From positions 1-64,000 of the forward strand of contig NZ_SWFP01000002.1 in NCBI RefSeq assembly GCF_005869225.1: a stretch of 64,000 nucleotides of DNA, read 5' to 3'. Origin of the DNA: Dyadobacter bucti (GTDB taxonomy: Bacteria; Bacteroidota; Bacteroidia; Cytophagales; Spirosomataceae). The translations under genes were made by a program, and so were the position numbers. Positions 24,775 through 31,813 of this stretch are shown here, one piece after another. Numbering within the stretch: the stretch's first letter is position 1; each line of letters starts with the position of its first letter. The notes under the pieces were generated by a model, which was given only the letters and a program-made list of their open reading frames with translations, was not told where the DNA came from and ran no database searches.

Positions 24775-24947
24775 CAGTTATTCCCCTCAAAAGTAACCGT
24801 GTATTTCGGTGCCCAGAACTTCCACCATGGTCTTGGTATGTAGCGTACTTTCAGGAATGGGTTGAAGTATTGTCCCCAATCGGCACTAGGAAACCATCCC
24901 ACCGGCTCTGCGTCCTTATCCGGTCTGTCTGCGTAAAACTTATCCAT
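24774..24947 (-). CDS. Small Trp-rich phage protein
   Basis: 57 residues from the ATG at 24947, chosen for GGAGAG upstream and the promoter at 24973-25001; the longer frame starts inside the promoter. Sequence has GWFPSADWGQYFNPF and PRPWWKFWAPKY, a strongly aromatic pattern. Role unknown. First gene of a two-gene unit. Confidence 0.6.
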   Translation of the reverse strand: MDKFYADRPDKDAEPVGWFPSADWGQYFNPFLKVRYIPRPWWKFWAPKYTVTFEGNN

Positions 24948-24972
24948 TATTTCTCTCCGTTGGTTAAACCTT

Positions 24973-25001
24973 ACAGTAGCCGTAACGGATACGGGTGTCA
25001 A
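24973..25001 (-). promoter_or_regulatory. Sigma70-like promoter
   Basis: Minus strand: TTGACA (24996-25001), 17 bp, TACTGT (24973-24978). The -10 matches the promoter at 31585-31590 exactly. Confidence 0.7.
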
Positions 25002-25019
25002 GCAGAAAAATAGTGAGAA

Positions 25020-25418
25020 GCGACAATTAACACATATAATTACCCAGCATGTTTAAACCTTCGGGGAGCGGTCTATGTCCGGGCGCTGATCCGTTAGGCA
25101 TTGTCGCTATTACTTGTTACTCACCGCCAAGCTGAAAGGATAGCTGGAACCGAATTGTTGAACAGGTGGTCGTACATTTTCGCCGTATCGATCCGGCCCA
25201 CGCTATGTTGCCCGCTAAGGCCAGGTACGTTCCGAGTGGTATAGAACACAATTGTGTCACCCTGTCCAGAAGTGCCGTGCCGTCTTATCGACTGGTGCCA
25301 GTTAACTAGCTACACGACACATCAAGAAAGGCTCCGGTCATTACGCTGGCCGGAAAGCGTTGGTCTAAACAATGGAGATACACAGTGTATCATTTCTGGT
25401 TACAATGTCAATAGGATT
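25020..25418. other. 399-base gap without a convincing gene
   Basis: Composition looks structured and less AT-rich than other gaps. It holds the palindrome CACAATTGTG (25247-25256), and CCGG repeats near 25333-25353 that could pair. A plus frame at 25254-25448 is open but has no SD and unconvincing composition. It could hold a non-coding RNA or remnants; nothing specific is recognised. Confidence 0.4.
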
Positions 25419-25523
25419 TTATCCAAACATAAAAGAAAGCGCCTCTAAATGCTCTCGGGACAGGCGTGTGTCTGGAAGGAAGCTATCGAAGGGTTCAAAT
25501 TCTGTGAGGGTGTAATCGGTCAT
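25419..25523 (-). CDS. Tiny phage protein (34 aa)
   Basis: ATG at 25523 with GGATAAGGA upstream, overlapping the stop of the previous small gene by two bases. It reads MTDYTLTEFEPFDSFLPDTR and so on, acidic, ending in LSFMFG. The coupling and SD favour a real gene; no family recognised. Confidence 0.5.
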   Translation of the reverse strand: MTDYTLTEFEPFDSFLPDTRLSREHLEALSFMFG

Positions 25524-25627
25524 TCCTTATCCTCCTCTGGCTTCGGATTGCATTGATCGCAGCCATTCCCGACCATGTGTTGGGCGAAGGTGCATTTGCA
25601 GTTAGGCCATTCTATTTTATTGGTCAT
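25520..25627 (-). CDS. Tiny phage protein with zinc-ribbon-like Cys (35 aa)
   Basis: ATG at 25627 overlaps the upstream stop as ATGA, and its own stop overlaps the next ATG. Protein contains CKCTFAQHMVGNGCDQC: a CxC...CxxC pattern that could bind one zinc ion. Its stop region contains AGGAGGATAAGG, the SD for the next gene. Small zinc proteins of this kind are common in phage operons; role unknown. Confidence 0.55.
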   Translation of the reverse strand: MTNKIEWPNCKCTFAQHMVGNGCDQCNPKPEEDKE

Positions 25628-25863
25628 TCATCAACTCCATCATGTTCAATCTGACCCTTTGAAACATACAGGTAATCATGAAATTCGCATGCTTCTTCGA
25701 CCAGTCTCTTTGAGATATTGAATGCCTTGGCTGCAGCAGAAACAGATGAATTTCCTATTTCTTGGCAAATAGACCAAACCTGAATGCCATCGGCCAGAGT
25801 ACCAATTCTTGGTTTCCCCGTTTCAAAATCATATCCGTAGTTTTGCTCAATAAAGTTTGTCAT
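25624..25863 (-). CDS. Small phage protein with HTH-like segment
   Basis: 79 residues. SVSAAAKAFNISKRLVEEAC (about 42-60) looks like a helix-turn-helix, as in short DNA-binding proteins. GAGAGAATG leader. It precedes the two tiny genes and is coupled by ATGA. Possible regulator; no family match recognised. Confidence 0.55.
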   Translation of the reverse strand: MTNFIEQNYGYDFETGKPRIGTLADGIQVWSICQEIGNSSVSAAAKAFNISKRLVEEACEFHDYLYVSKGQIEHDGVDE

Positions 25864-25899
25864 TCATTCTCTCCTATGCTTTGATGTTAAAATTTATGG

Positions 25900-26145
25900 T
25901 CATTTCTGTTCTTCCAAGGGATTTTTCTGCAAGTATCGACCCATCCATTCCAGCAAATAAACAGCGTCATTGTAATACCGCTTTGCATTTGGCTGTTGCC
26001 GTATTGGGCTTGGGATAGCGGCCATGCTTACCTCTTCATCACGCCACAATAAGGCTTCTGCTAATGCCCATATCAGATTTTCTTGCACTGGATCGGGTTT
26101 TGGTTTTTCAAAAATGGATTTGATCTTTTTGATCGTTTTTAGCAT
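25900..26145 (-). CDS. Small phage protein, unknown
   Basis: 81 residues, basic N-terminus (MLKTIKKIKSIFEKPK) then an acidic helical part with AEALLWRDEEVSMAA. ACCAAGGAGA leader. Both this gene and the next one downstream have TTAACATCAAAGC in their leader. No family recognised. Confidence 0.55.
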   Translation of the reverse strand: MLKTIKKIKSIFEKPKPDPVQENLIWALAEALLWRDEEVSMAAIPSPIRQQPNAKRYYNDAVYLLEWMGRYLQKNPLEEQK

Positions 26146-26211
26146 TGGACTTCTCCTTGGTTAAGCTTTGATGTTAAGAAATACGCGTAGTCTTGTCTTC
26201 CAGTCCTTTGG

Positions 26212-26526
26212 TCAAGTGGTAAACTTGTTGAGAAAGGCCATCAGTTTACTAGGGTTTAGCTTAGGAACAGGCGCTGGTGGTCGCCAATCATCCTTGTAAA
26301 TATTCGATTTACCCCTATTGCACGATCCACATAGCGGTTGACAATTTGTAAATTCCAATTGCAGTTTAGGGTACTTTGAGCGGGGTTTGATATGATCCAC
26401 ATGAATCACCACATCGTTTCGCTTGCAGCACAAGCAACGCGCTCCGTAATGACGAAGCACACGATAACGTAATTTTTCCCACTCCGGTGAACTGAAAAAT
26501 TCCTGATCTGATTTAAATTTCTTCAA
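26212..26526 (-). CDS. HNH endonuclease
   Basis: 104 residues. Full HNH motif: CLCC then VVIHVDHIKPRSKYP, FTNCQPLCGSCN (about 33-80). Zn-binding Cys pairs flank the HVDH core. Probably a phage nuclease for packaging or recombination, or a free-standing homing enzyme. It overlaps the helicase gene by 14 bases. Confidence 0.85.
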   Translation of the reverse strand: MKKFKSDQEFFSSPEWEKLRYRVLRHYGARCLCCKRNDVVIHVDHIKPRSKYPKLQLEFTNCQPLCGSCNRGKSNIYKDDWRPPAPVPKLNPSKLMAFLNKFTT

Positions 26527-27700
26527 AATATGGCCCTACTCGTTTGTTAATGGCTAATGATGGGTTATCGTCTGAACCGTAATTCATTCGCTCGGTATAT
26601 CGCGTGGCGGTCATTTCCAGCCATCGGGTGTCATCAGTGCCATGGATCATATAAAGCTGATCACAAGCCTTAATCAATCCCTGACCTGCAAATGTTTTAC
26701 CTTCCTCGTTGGTCTGGCTTAATAGGAAGATCCAAATGTTATGCCGTTTTGCAAAGTCTGCCAATCCCTGTGCTACGTCCCGTAAATGCTTTTCTTCTGT
26801 CTGTCGGCTATCCTGTCCTTGAACAAGCTGCCAGTAATCAATGATGGCTCCTGTGATTTGATGCCGTGCAACCGCTTCCAGGAGGCGGCTTTTCAATTCG
26901 TTGAAGGTTATGCCGGGCGCATCCAGATAACGGATTTCGGTGTTAGGTGTCAGCCCTTCCCATGTCCTCTTTCCCTGAATGAATTCCAGACTGTTGAATT
27001 TTCCTTTTCTGGCAAACTTCCTTTGAGCAATCTCTGTTGCTCCCATTTCCATTGCTACATAGAGGTGACGGCAACCGTTTTCACCCAGATTATAGCTGAT
27101 TGTGGAAGCAAGCAAAGTCTTACCCGATTTGGCCTTTCCGGAAAATCCGTAAACTTTCCCTCTGAACATCCCTCCACCCATCAGAGCGTCCAGTCCTGTT
27201 AAACCTGTCGCAAAATTTTCCTTCACAACCCCATTAGAACGCATGTCAGATAAAATCTGTGTCTGTCCAATGATGCTGTCAGAACGCACCAATTCGGCGC
27301 TCATCCCTTGCAGCATGGTGACGCTTGCGTCATGGTTAGCGCTCATGTCATTTGCCAGACTAATAACTTCCTGCGCCCTCAAAATGGCTTTTCGGCGCAT
27401 TGAGTGGCCTTTGACGATCTGGCAGAGGTTCTCAAAATTGGTGATCGTCACCACCGAGGAAACAAATTCTGAGGGCAACCATTGTTCCAATCCCTTTGCA
27501 CTGAATTGGATGGCAAGGTTCGTGGTGTTTAGGGTTCCGGTCGCGTAATACTGATCTTGTATAATCTCGTAAGCCAGAGGGTTGATGACGAAATCCTCCA
27601 CATCCAGCGAAGCAATCATAAACATTTCCGGTTTCAAGATCAGGATACCTAAAATCTGGTTTTCCAGCTCCTGAATTAACAGGGGATCAACATTAAGCAT
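26513..27700 (-). CDS. Phage DnaB-type replicative helicase
   Basis: 395 residues. DnaB N-terminal helical domain (about 5-110), then a RecA-type ATPase with Walker A GKAKSGKT (188-195) and AIIDYWQLVQGQD as the Walker B region. IFLLSQTNEEGK is the DnaB SQL-type motif. It unwinds phage DNA during replication. Shorter than cellular DnaB (the host copy is at 51451). Next to the DUF1376 protein, its likely loader. Confidence 0.88.
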   Translation of the reverse strand: MLNVDPLLIQELENQILGILILKPEMFMIASLDVEDFVINPLAYEIIQDQYYATGTLNTTNLAIQFSAKGLEQWLPSEFVSSVVTITNFENLCQIVKGHSMRRKAILRAQEVISLANDMSANHDASVTMLQGMSAELVRSDSIIGQTQILSDMRSNGVVKENFATGLTGLDALMGGGMFRGKVYGFSGKAKSGKTLLASTISYNLGENGCRHLYVAMEMGATEIAQRKFARKGKFNSLEFIQGKRTWEGLTPNTEIRYLDAPGITFNELKSRLLEAVARHQITGAIIDYWQLVQGQDSRQTEEKHLRDVAQGLADFAKRHNIWIFLLSQTNEEGKTFAGQGLIKACDQLYMIHGTDDTRWLEMTATRYTERMNYGSDDNPSLAINKRVGPYFEEI

Positions 27701-28394
27701 TTGAGCCTCCTGTCAGGTGGGCGTATGGGTCGTTTCGATTTACAGGGGTTTTAGGTGGTGTCCAGCCCTTAGCAATATTCTCGCTATGCTCCTTGGTAGC
27801 CCATGTTCTGGCTGCCGCAAAATAGTCTTTGTACGTTTTCCCTTTTGATGCACACCAGTTGAGAATTTTATCTTTGAGTTTAAGTTTGTTTACGGAAGGG
27901 GCGTTATTCAAAAACCAATCATTCAGTTCTGAGAGATCAGAATCTTTGAAATTTTGTAAGGCACTCTTTTCTTTCTTATCTGTTCTGTCTGTCTTGTCTG
28001 TGGCACGATGAGGCATTACCTCTGGCTTGCCTATGGCAGAATTAGCATTGATATTATTATACTTTTCAGCTTTTGCCTTTCCACCTGCGGCTGATTTATT
28101 CCGATGACGTTCTGATCTTTCATGTTGATCTGATAGAACCTGATCACATTTTTTGTGTCTCAGAACGCCTTTGTCTTTTTTGAAAAATGCCAAGACCGTG
28201 CCTGATATCTGCCCAAACTCTGCCTGTGGCATGCCTACAATACGTGAGAGAGCTATCTCATTATCAGGCAATGGCAGTTTCGTTTCCATGTAATGATCTA
28301 TCAGGCGACGATAAACACCATCTTCCAGCGGTGAAAGATGTAGCGTGTCTGCTCTATAACGAGCGGGAACCCAAGGGTACCAATATTCTTGCAT
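27693..28394 (-). CDS. DUF1376 replication initiation protein (YdaU-like)
   Basis: 233 residues. The N-terminal domain (about 1-95) has WYPWVPARYRADTLHLSPLE and GVYRRLIDHYMETKLPLPDN, the DUF1376 signature. A charged low-complexity middle (about 110-150) and a C-terminal domain (LNWCASKGKTYKDYFAAARTW) follow. This is typical of phage replication initiators partnered with DnaB. It overlaps the helicase gene by 8 bases. Confidence 0.85.
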   Translation of the reverse strand: MQEYWYPWVPARYRADTLHLSPLEDGVYRRLIDHYMETKLPLPDNEIALSRIVGMPQAEFGQISGTVLAFFKKDKGVLRHKKCDQVLSDQHERSERHRNKSAAGGKAKAEKYNNINANSAIGKPEVMPHRATDKTDRTDKKEKSALQNFKDSDLSELNDWFLNNAPSVNKLKLKDKILNWCASKGKTYKDYFAAARTWATKEHSENIAKGWTPPKTPVNRNDPYAHLTGGSNA

Positions 28395-28574
28395 TGTAAG
28401 CCATACTTTCTTTTTCCATACTAGACTAAAATTAAGCGTTCACCCATATGGGAGGTGATAAAGGATGTCTTACGTCCACCGCTATGACCAGAGAATAGCA
28501 GTTGGAAACCGCCTGTCAATATAATTATTGTGAACTAACTGCATTTTTTCGATTTTGAATGAAAATCCCCAACT

Positions 28575-29258
28575 ATGACACCAGAAGAAATAAAAGCAGG
28601 ATTGGAAATCGTTAAAATGGCCAACGAATGGGCAAAACTTATATTTGCTGACTCGGCCAAGCAATTCGGAATGCTTTTAGGTGATATGGTTCACCACAAA
28701 AGAGAATCTATGAAAAGAAACTGGGAGTTAACTTCTGGTAAAATTCATACGATTATAATCGAAGAAAAAGTTGTCCCGAAAGAAATTAGCAGCAAAGCAT
28801 TAGTCCCTATGATAGAGGGCATTCAGCTTGAGGAAGACGATGATCTTCAAAATATGTGGGCAAGTATGTTTGTAAATTATGTTGACTCATCAAGAAACCT
28901 AAATGTGGTAGTCTACCCCAATATCCTAAGGCAGTTATCAACCAGCGAAGTGCGGATTCTTAAATATCTGAGTTCCGAGAAAAGGCCACATTTGTATAGA
29001 CACTTTAAAGGGGAAGGCCCATGTCCTTACACGGACGAGGAGGTCAACAATCTAGTACGACTTTCTTTAATAAAAGAAATCCTGGAGCACTCATATAATA
29101 CGAAGAAAGATGCAACCGGGAGCATTCCGAACTTCGTGAAAACGAAACAGACAGGGAGGTATCAACTGACGGAATTTGGCGACGACTTTCTGGATTCCTG
29201 TCACCGAACGGAAATTGATCAACTGGAAAAAATTCGCAGAAAATCTGGCCGCAGATGA
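28575..29258 (+). CDS. Abi-alpha (DUF4393) abortive infection protein
   Basis: 227 residues. The block LEEDDDLQNMWASMFVNYVD followed by VVYPNILRQLSTSEVRILKYL is the hallmark of DUF4393/Abi_alpha (MWAxLLxN ... iLxqLsxxEaxiL). The family is named for abortive infection systems, though I cannot tell which phages it would block. The gene runs against its neighbours, has no SD, and sits between two phage operons: a cargo gene. It may protect the lysogen from other phages. Confidence 0.72.
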   Translation: MTPEEIKAGLEIVKMANEWAKLIFADSAKQFGMLLGDMVHHKRESMKRNWELTSGKIHTIIIEEKVVPKEISSKALVPMIEGIQLEEDDDLQNMWASMFVNYVDSSRNLNVVVYPNILRQLSTSEVRILKYLSSEKRPHLYRHFKGEGPCPYTDEEVNNLVRLSLIKEILEHSYNTKKDATGSIPNFVKTKQTGRYQLTEFGDDFLDSCHRTEIDQLEKIRRKSGRR

Positions 29259-29267
29259 TCGCATTAC

Positions 29268-29714
29268 TTACTTCACCCATGAATAAAGTTTAATGGGTTC
29301 AGGTAAACCTTCCAGCTTTTCACCGTTAGAGATAAATAACACTTTGGCAGGATACTTGTAATCCCCAACGTGCATTTTCTTTTGCGGCCACTTGTTAAAT
29401 TCGGCTTCATCGGTTGGATAAACCGTCCAATTGTCAGTTTCTGCACAACCTTGAACAAACGCTACAGGGCGGCCAAATGTGAAAAAGCAATAATCCATTA
29501 TAGCATTAATTGGAACGTAAGTGCTTTCAATGGCCATGTAAGTCAGGCCGTACATTCCACGTCCCTCCGTGAGATCAGGGCCATGGACGATATAGAAAAA
29601 TTTAAGTGATTTCTTTCTTTTTATTACGGTCTCTTCATAATTCTTGCATTCCGTTTCAGTGGCAAAACGCTTTCCATCGTCGGCAATATAGACGGTTGAG
29701 TTTTCGGTTTTCAT
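29268..29714 (-). CDS. Phage protein, unknown, sigma70-type promoter
   Basis: 148 residues. Start at ATG 29714, fixed by GGAGG 5 bases upstream; the frame runs on to 29798 without support. A mixed alpha/beta protein (for example VYIADDGKRFATETECKNYE), with YSWVK at the end. The N-terminal pattern of a sequence feature then D-G-x-x-F-x-T-x-x-E-C occurs in many short phage proteins, but the role is unknown. Confidence 0.6.
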   Translation of the reverse strand: MKTENSTVYIADDGKRFATETECKNYEETVIKRKKSLKFFYIVHGPDLTEGRGMYGLTYMAIESTYVPINAIMDYCFFTFGRPVAFVQGCAETDNWTVYPTDEAEFNKWPQKKMHVGDYKYPAKVLFISNGEKLEGLPEPIKLYSWVK

Positions 29715-29804
29715 GATGACCTCCACAGTCATCCACAGTTGATAAGGGCTGGCGGCCTTGACCTGTGGAACATCAAGCGAGGGTATGACCACCGCCACGA
29801 ATAA

Positions 29805-29832
29805 AATATATCACACGTTCTGATACTGTCAA
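29805..29832 (-). promoter_or_regulatory. Sigma70-like promoter
   Basis: Minus strand: TTGACA (29827-29832), 16 bp, TATATT (29805-29810), with GGAGG 85 bases downstream at the ATG of 29714. Confidence 0.6.
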
Positions 29833-29851
29833 TAACATTTTTGAAATAATA

Positions 29852-29882
29852 TTGGATACTATCATATTCCTTCGTAACTTTC
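29852..29882 (+). promoter_or_regulatory. Bacteroidota-type promoter candidate
   Basis: TTG at 29852-29854, 20 bases, then TAACTTTC (29875-29882), one mismatch from TAnnTTTG. It points rightward into the frameshifted gene, divergent from the sigma70-like promoter on the other strand. Confidence 0.45.
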
Positions 29883-29908
29883 TGGCTCACATTAAACATA
29901 CACTCGAG

Positions 29909-30126
29909 ATGGAAGACATCAAAAAAGCCCTGAGTTACTTTGTCAACAAGGATATGCTGGACAAAGAAGAATTCACTAACGAAGTTTGGCAAAATGAAAT
30001 CGGCCCTGCTATTGTTTTGTTAGAAAAAAAGGATTGGCAAAAGGCCATTATTCCAACGAGGAGGATTATCCGATAGCGGGTGATTTAACGCTTGCTGGTA
30101 AGGAAGCAAAGTCGAAATTTAAATAA
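29909..30126 (+). pseudogene. Small gene split by a frameshift
   Basis: From ATG 29909 (MEDIKKALSYFVNKDMLDKEE and onward) the frame runs to KDWQKAII and stops at 30076. The -1 frame is open past it and reads YSNEEDYPIAGDLTLAGKEA, ending KSKFK at 30126. The join lies near the run of seven A at 30024-30030 or ATTATT at 30047-30052. One missing base would restore a single protein of about 72 residues. A programmed -1 shift at A_AAA_AAG (30025-30031) is an alternative. No SD; no family recognised. Confidence 0.5.
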
Positions 30127-30146
30127 GCCAATGCACTTTTTAGATT

Positions 30147-30171
30147 AGCCCGATAGTTTATCTGTCGGGCT
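30147..30171 (+). terminator. Rho-independent terminator
   Basis: AGCCCGATAG, loop TTTAT, CTGTCGGGCT: a 10-bp stem with one G-T pair, followed by a run of T. It ends the transcript of the frameshifted gene. Confidence 0.85.
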
Positions 30172-30350
30172 TTTTAATTTAGTGCAATGACAACGGGACA
30201 AATACTGCTAACAAGAACACCATCAGTTCCACATGCCGGATCAACAATGCCAGAAGAACAAAGCGACCTTTACTTTAATTAAGTACTTGCACAATTAAAT
30301 AATGCTTTGTAATTTTAACCATCAATTTGATGTTATAATACATATAACAA

Positions 30351-30383
30351 GTGCTGTATGAGTAACAATACCACATACAGCAC
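30351..30383 (-). terminator. 10-bp hairpin after the 42-aa gene
   Basis: GTGCTGTATG (30351-30360) and CATACAGCAC (30374-30383) are perfect complements with a 13-base loop, 15 bases after the stop of the minus-strand small gene. There is no long T tract, so it may be a weak terminator or another structured element. Confidence 0.5.
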
Positions 30384-30398
30384 CCGATTAAAAATCAT

Positions 30399-30527
30399 CT
30401 ACTTCTTTCGAAACCAGTCGATAAAGTACTTGATAATGTCCCAAACCGTCGGCACGACGGCAAGGAAAGCGGCCTGCTCCAGCGGAGACAGCGACCGCCA
30501 CAAACGTAGCAGTTCAATAAGTGCCAT
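30399..30527 (-). CDS. Small hydrophobic protein (42 aa), toxin- or holin-like
   Basis: ATG at 30527, stop TAG. The protein starts MALIELLRLWRSLSPLEQ, has a hydrophobic core FLAVVPTVWDIIKYFI (about 21-36) and ends WFRKK. It lacks an SD. The shape resembles small membrane toxins or phage accessory membrane proteins. No antitoxin RNA or partner can be named. The gene has an untranslated leader and a hairpin after it. Confidence 0.42.
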   Translation of the reverse strand: MALIELLRLWRSLSPLEQAAFLAVVPTVWDIIKYFIDWFRKK

Positions 30528-30745
30528 TGTCGAAGATGGTCATTTTTTTAGGGGTGATGTTTCCAGCATCATCCCTTTCGTTTGATCGGGCCCCATAACC
30601 GATATAAAGGTACAAATTCATATCAGATCTTCGTGGTAAACAATGTTTACTTTTCATCAAAAAATGTATTGGTAAATTGATTATCAATACATTACATTGT
30701 AATCAAAGCAGTCGATATTTTGAAAATTGCAAAATCAATTGGAGA
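30528..30745. promoter_or_regulatory. Leader/gap with operator-like palindrome
   Basis: About 218 bases without a gene. It holds GTAAAC-AAT-GTTTAC (30636-30650), a perfect 6-3-6 inverted repeat, and on the minus strand TACCTTTA (30605-30612), close to a Bacteroidota -7 box, about 80 bases upstream of the 42-aa gene. The palindrome may be a regulator site for that gene. Confidence 0.4.
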
Positions 30746-30943
30746 TTATTTTTCAGCGAGGTGACTAGAACTACCCCTGTCAACCATGATTGCCGTGATC
30801 TGGTCTTCAATACCCCCTTGTAAGTAGTAGTCTTCCTGCTCATTCGTGTAAATCTTCGGGAACGGCTGCTTCCGTCTCTTCCTGTTGCCACGCTTGTTGA
30901 TCTCGCGTTTAGCGTTACCGTGCTTTATTTCTTTGATGGTCAT
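30746..30943 (-). CDS. Small basic phage protein
   Basis: 65 residues, very basic N-terminal half (KREINKRGNRKRRKQPFPK), acidic Tyr-rich middle. Could bind nucleic acid. It is coupled to rusA by a 4-base ATGA overlap and is the last gene before the gap. Family not recognised. Confidence 0.55.
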   Translation of the reverse strand: MTIKEIKHGNAKREINKRGNRKRRKQPFPKIYTNEQEDYYLQGGIEDQITAIMVDRGSSSHLAEK

Positions 30944-31281
30944 TTCTGTTTAATCCTGATTTCCACCCGTGGATTGTCTTTGTCCACTCCTACATGATCC
31001 CACGATTCGCTGTCAACAATTTCGTAGTTATCGTCCAGGATTACCCCTTGGCTTACCAGATAATCCGTCACTGCTTTGAAATATGATTGACCATCACGCT
31101 TACGACGGCAGGGCCAAGCGAATGTGTAATGGATATGCACTTTATCGGATATTCCCTGTTTTTCCAGTATCGGGCAACTGGCCTTCCATTCCTTATACTT
31201 TTTGGAAGGGAAACGTTGCTGATTTGATCCACCACCGAAAAGAGAATTAACGCTCGGCGGGAATGGCAGTACGATTATCAT
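30940..31281 (-). CDS. rusA: RusA-like Holliday junction resolvase
   Basis: 113 residues. Conserved blocks: PFPPSVNSLFG at the start, then YKEWKASC, and RRKRDGQSYFKAVTDYLVSQ followed by DDNYEIVDSE. The classic DxDNxxKxxxD acid cluster reads D-G-Q-S-x-x-K-x-x-x-D here, so one conserved Asn is replaced, but the later Asp pair is kept. It should cut four-way junctions. First genes of the leftward operon. Confidence 0.82.
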   Translation of the reverse strand: MIIVLPFPPSVNSLFGGGSNQQRFPSKKYKEWKASCPILEKQGISDKVHIHYTFAWPCRRKRDGQSYFKAVTDYLVSQGVILDDNYEIVDSESWDHVGVDKDNPRVEIRIKQK

Positions 31282-31490
31282 TCAACGGATAGAATAAGGT
31301 CTTTCACTTTGACCTTTCCCTTCGTGGCCTTTTCAATCCTGAGCGCCATCTTGTAGTTAGGCTGGATACCGCGCATCACCCGGTAAAGGCTGGCTGGATG
31401 CTTGTACCCGACTTCTGCGGCGAACTTTGCGGCGCTGATATTCTTGGATGTGAGGTATGCCGATAAGGGATGTGTATTCTGATGGGTCAT
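31278..31490 (-). CDS. XRE/YdaS-like HTH protein (Cro-like)
   Basis: 70 residues: ISAAKFAAEVGYKHPASLYRVM is the helix-turn-helix, then a basic C-terminus. First gene from the leftward early promoter and divergent from the recombination operon, so it is placed like a Cro-type switch regulator. Coupled to rusA by ATGA. Confidence 0.75.
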   Translation of the reverse strand: MTHQNTHPLSAYLTSKNISAAKFAAEVGYKHPASLYRVMRGIQPNYKMALRIEKATKGKVKVKDLILSVE

Positions 31491-31496
31491 TCCCTA

Positions 31497-31525
31497 TGGT
31501 TAGCTTTTACGGCTCTAAATGTCAA
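31497..31525 (-). promoter_or_regulatory. Leftward early promoter
   Basis: Minus strand: TTGACA (31520-31525), 17 bp, then TAACCA (31497-31502), a weak -10. It faces away from the rightward promoter 35 bases on. Confidence 0.6.
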
Positions 31526-31560
31526 GCAGAAAATTATTTTCGCTTTCGTGCATTTTGTTG

Positions 31561-31590
31561 TTGACATCCTGTATCTGCTGCGGCTACTGT
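31561..31590 (+). promoter_or_regulatory. Rightward early promoter
   Basis: TTGACA (31561-31566), 18 bp, TACTGT (31585-31590), followed by ACCAAGGAGAGAAAA and the ATG at 31613. Confidence 0.7.
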
Positions 31591-31612
31591 GATTAAGACC
31601 AAGGAGAGAAAA

Positions 31613-31813
31613 ATGTCAAATGTAATCCCAATCACAATCCTTCAAGAACCTCTTGAAATTGAGCTTAATGCCTTATTAAGAACTGCCGTTTCCGTCATCC
31701 GTCTCGGTAAGGCCATGAATAAAAAATGCCCCATCCAGTACCGCCAGACACTTACTGCTATTCGTGAGATGTTTGATGAGGAACTGAAAGAAATTGAGAA
31801 GGAGGCTGCATAA
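31613..31813 (+). CDS. Small helical protein at head of recombination operon
   Basis: 66 residues, helical and acidic (SNVIPITILQEPLEIELNAL, then EMFDEELKEIEKEAA). ATG at 31613, fixed by AAGGAG. Its stop overlaps the ATG of the ERF gene. No family recognised; likely an accessory of recombination. Confidence 0.65.
   Translation: MSNVIPITILQEPLEIELNALLRTAVSVIRLGKAMNKKCPIQYRQTLTAIREMFDEELKEIEKEAA

Noticed and set aside
25254..25448. Plus-strand open frame of 64 codons in the gap
   Set aside because: No SD, Cys/Arg-rich composition without domain features, and antisense to the tiny coupled genes at its end.
28478..28537. Short leader peptide with GGGAGG SD (19 codons)
   Set aside because: No attenuator structure and no gene follows at a suitable distance; probably chance.
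30187..30282. 31-codon open frame after the terminator
   Set aside because: No SD, no coupling, and no homology-like pattern; likely chance.
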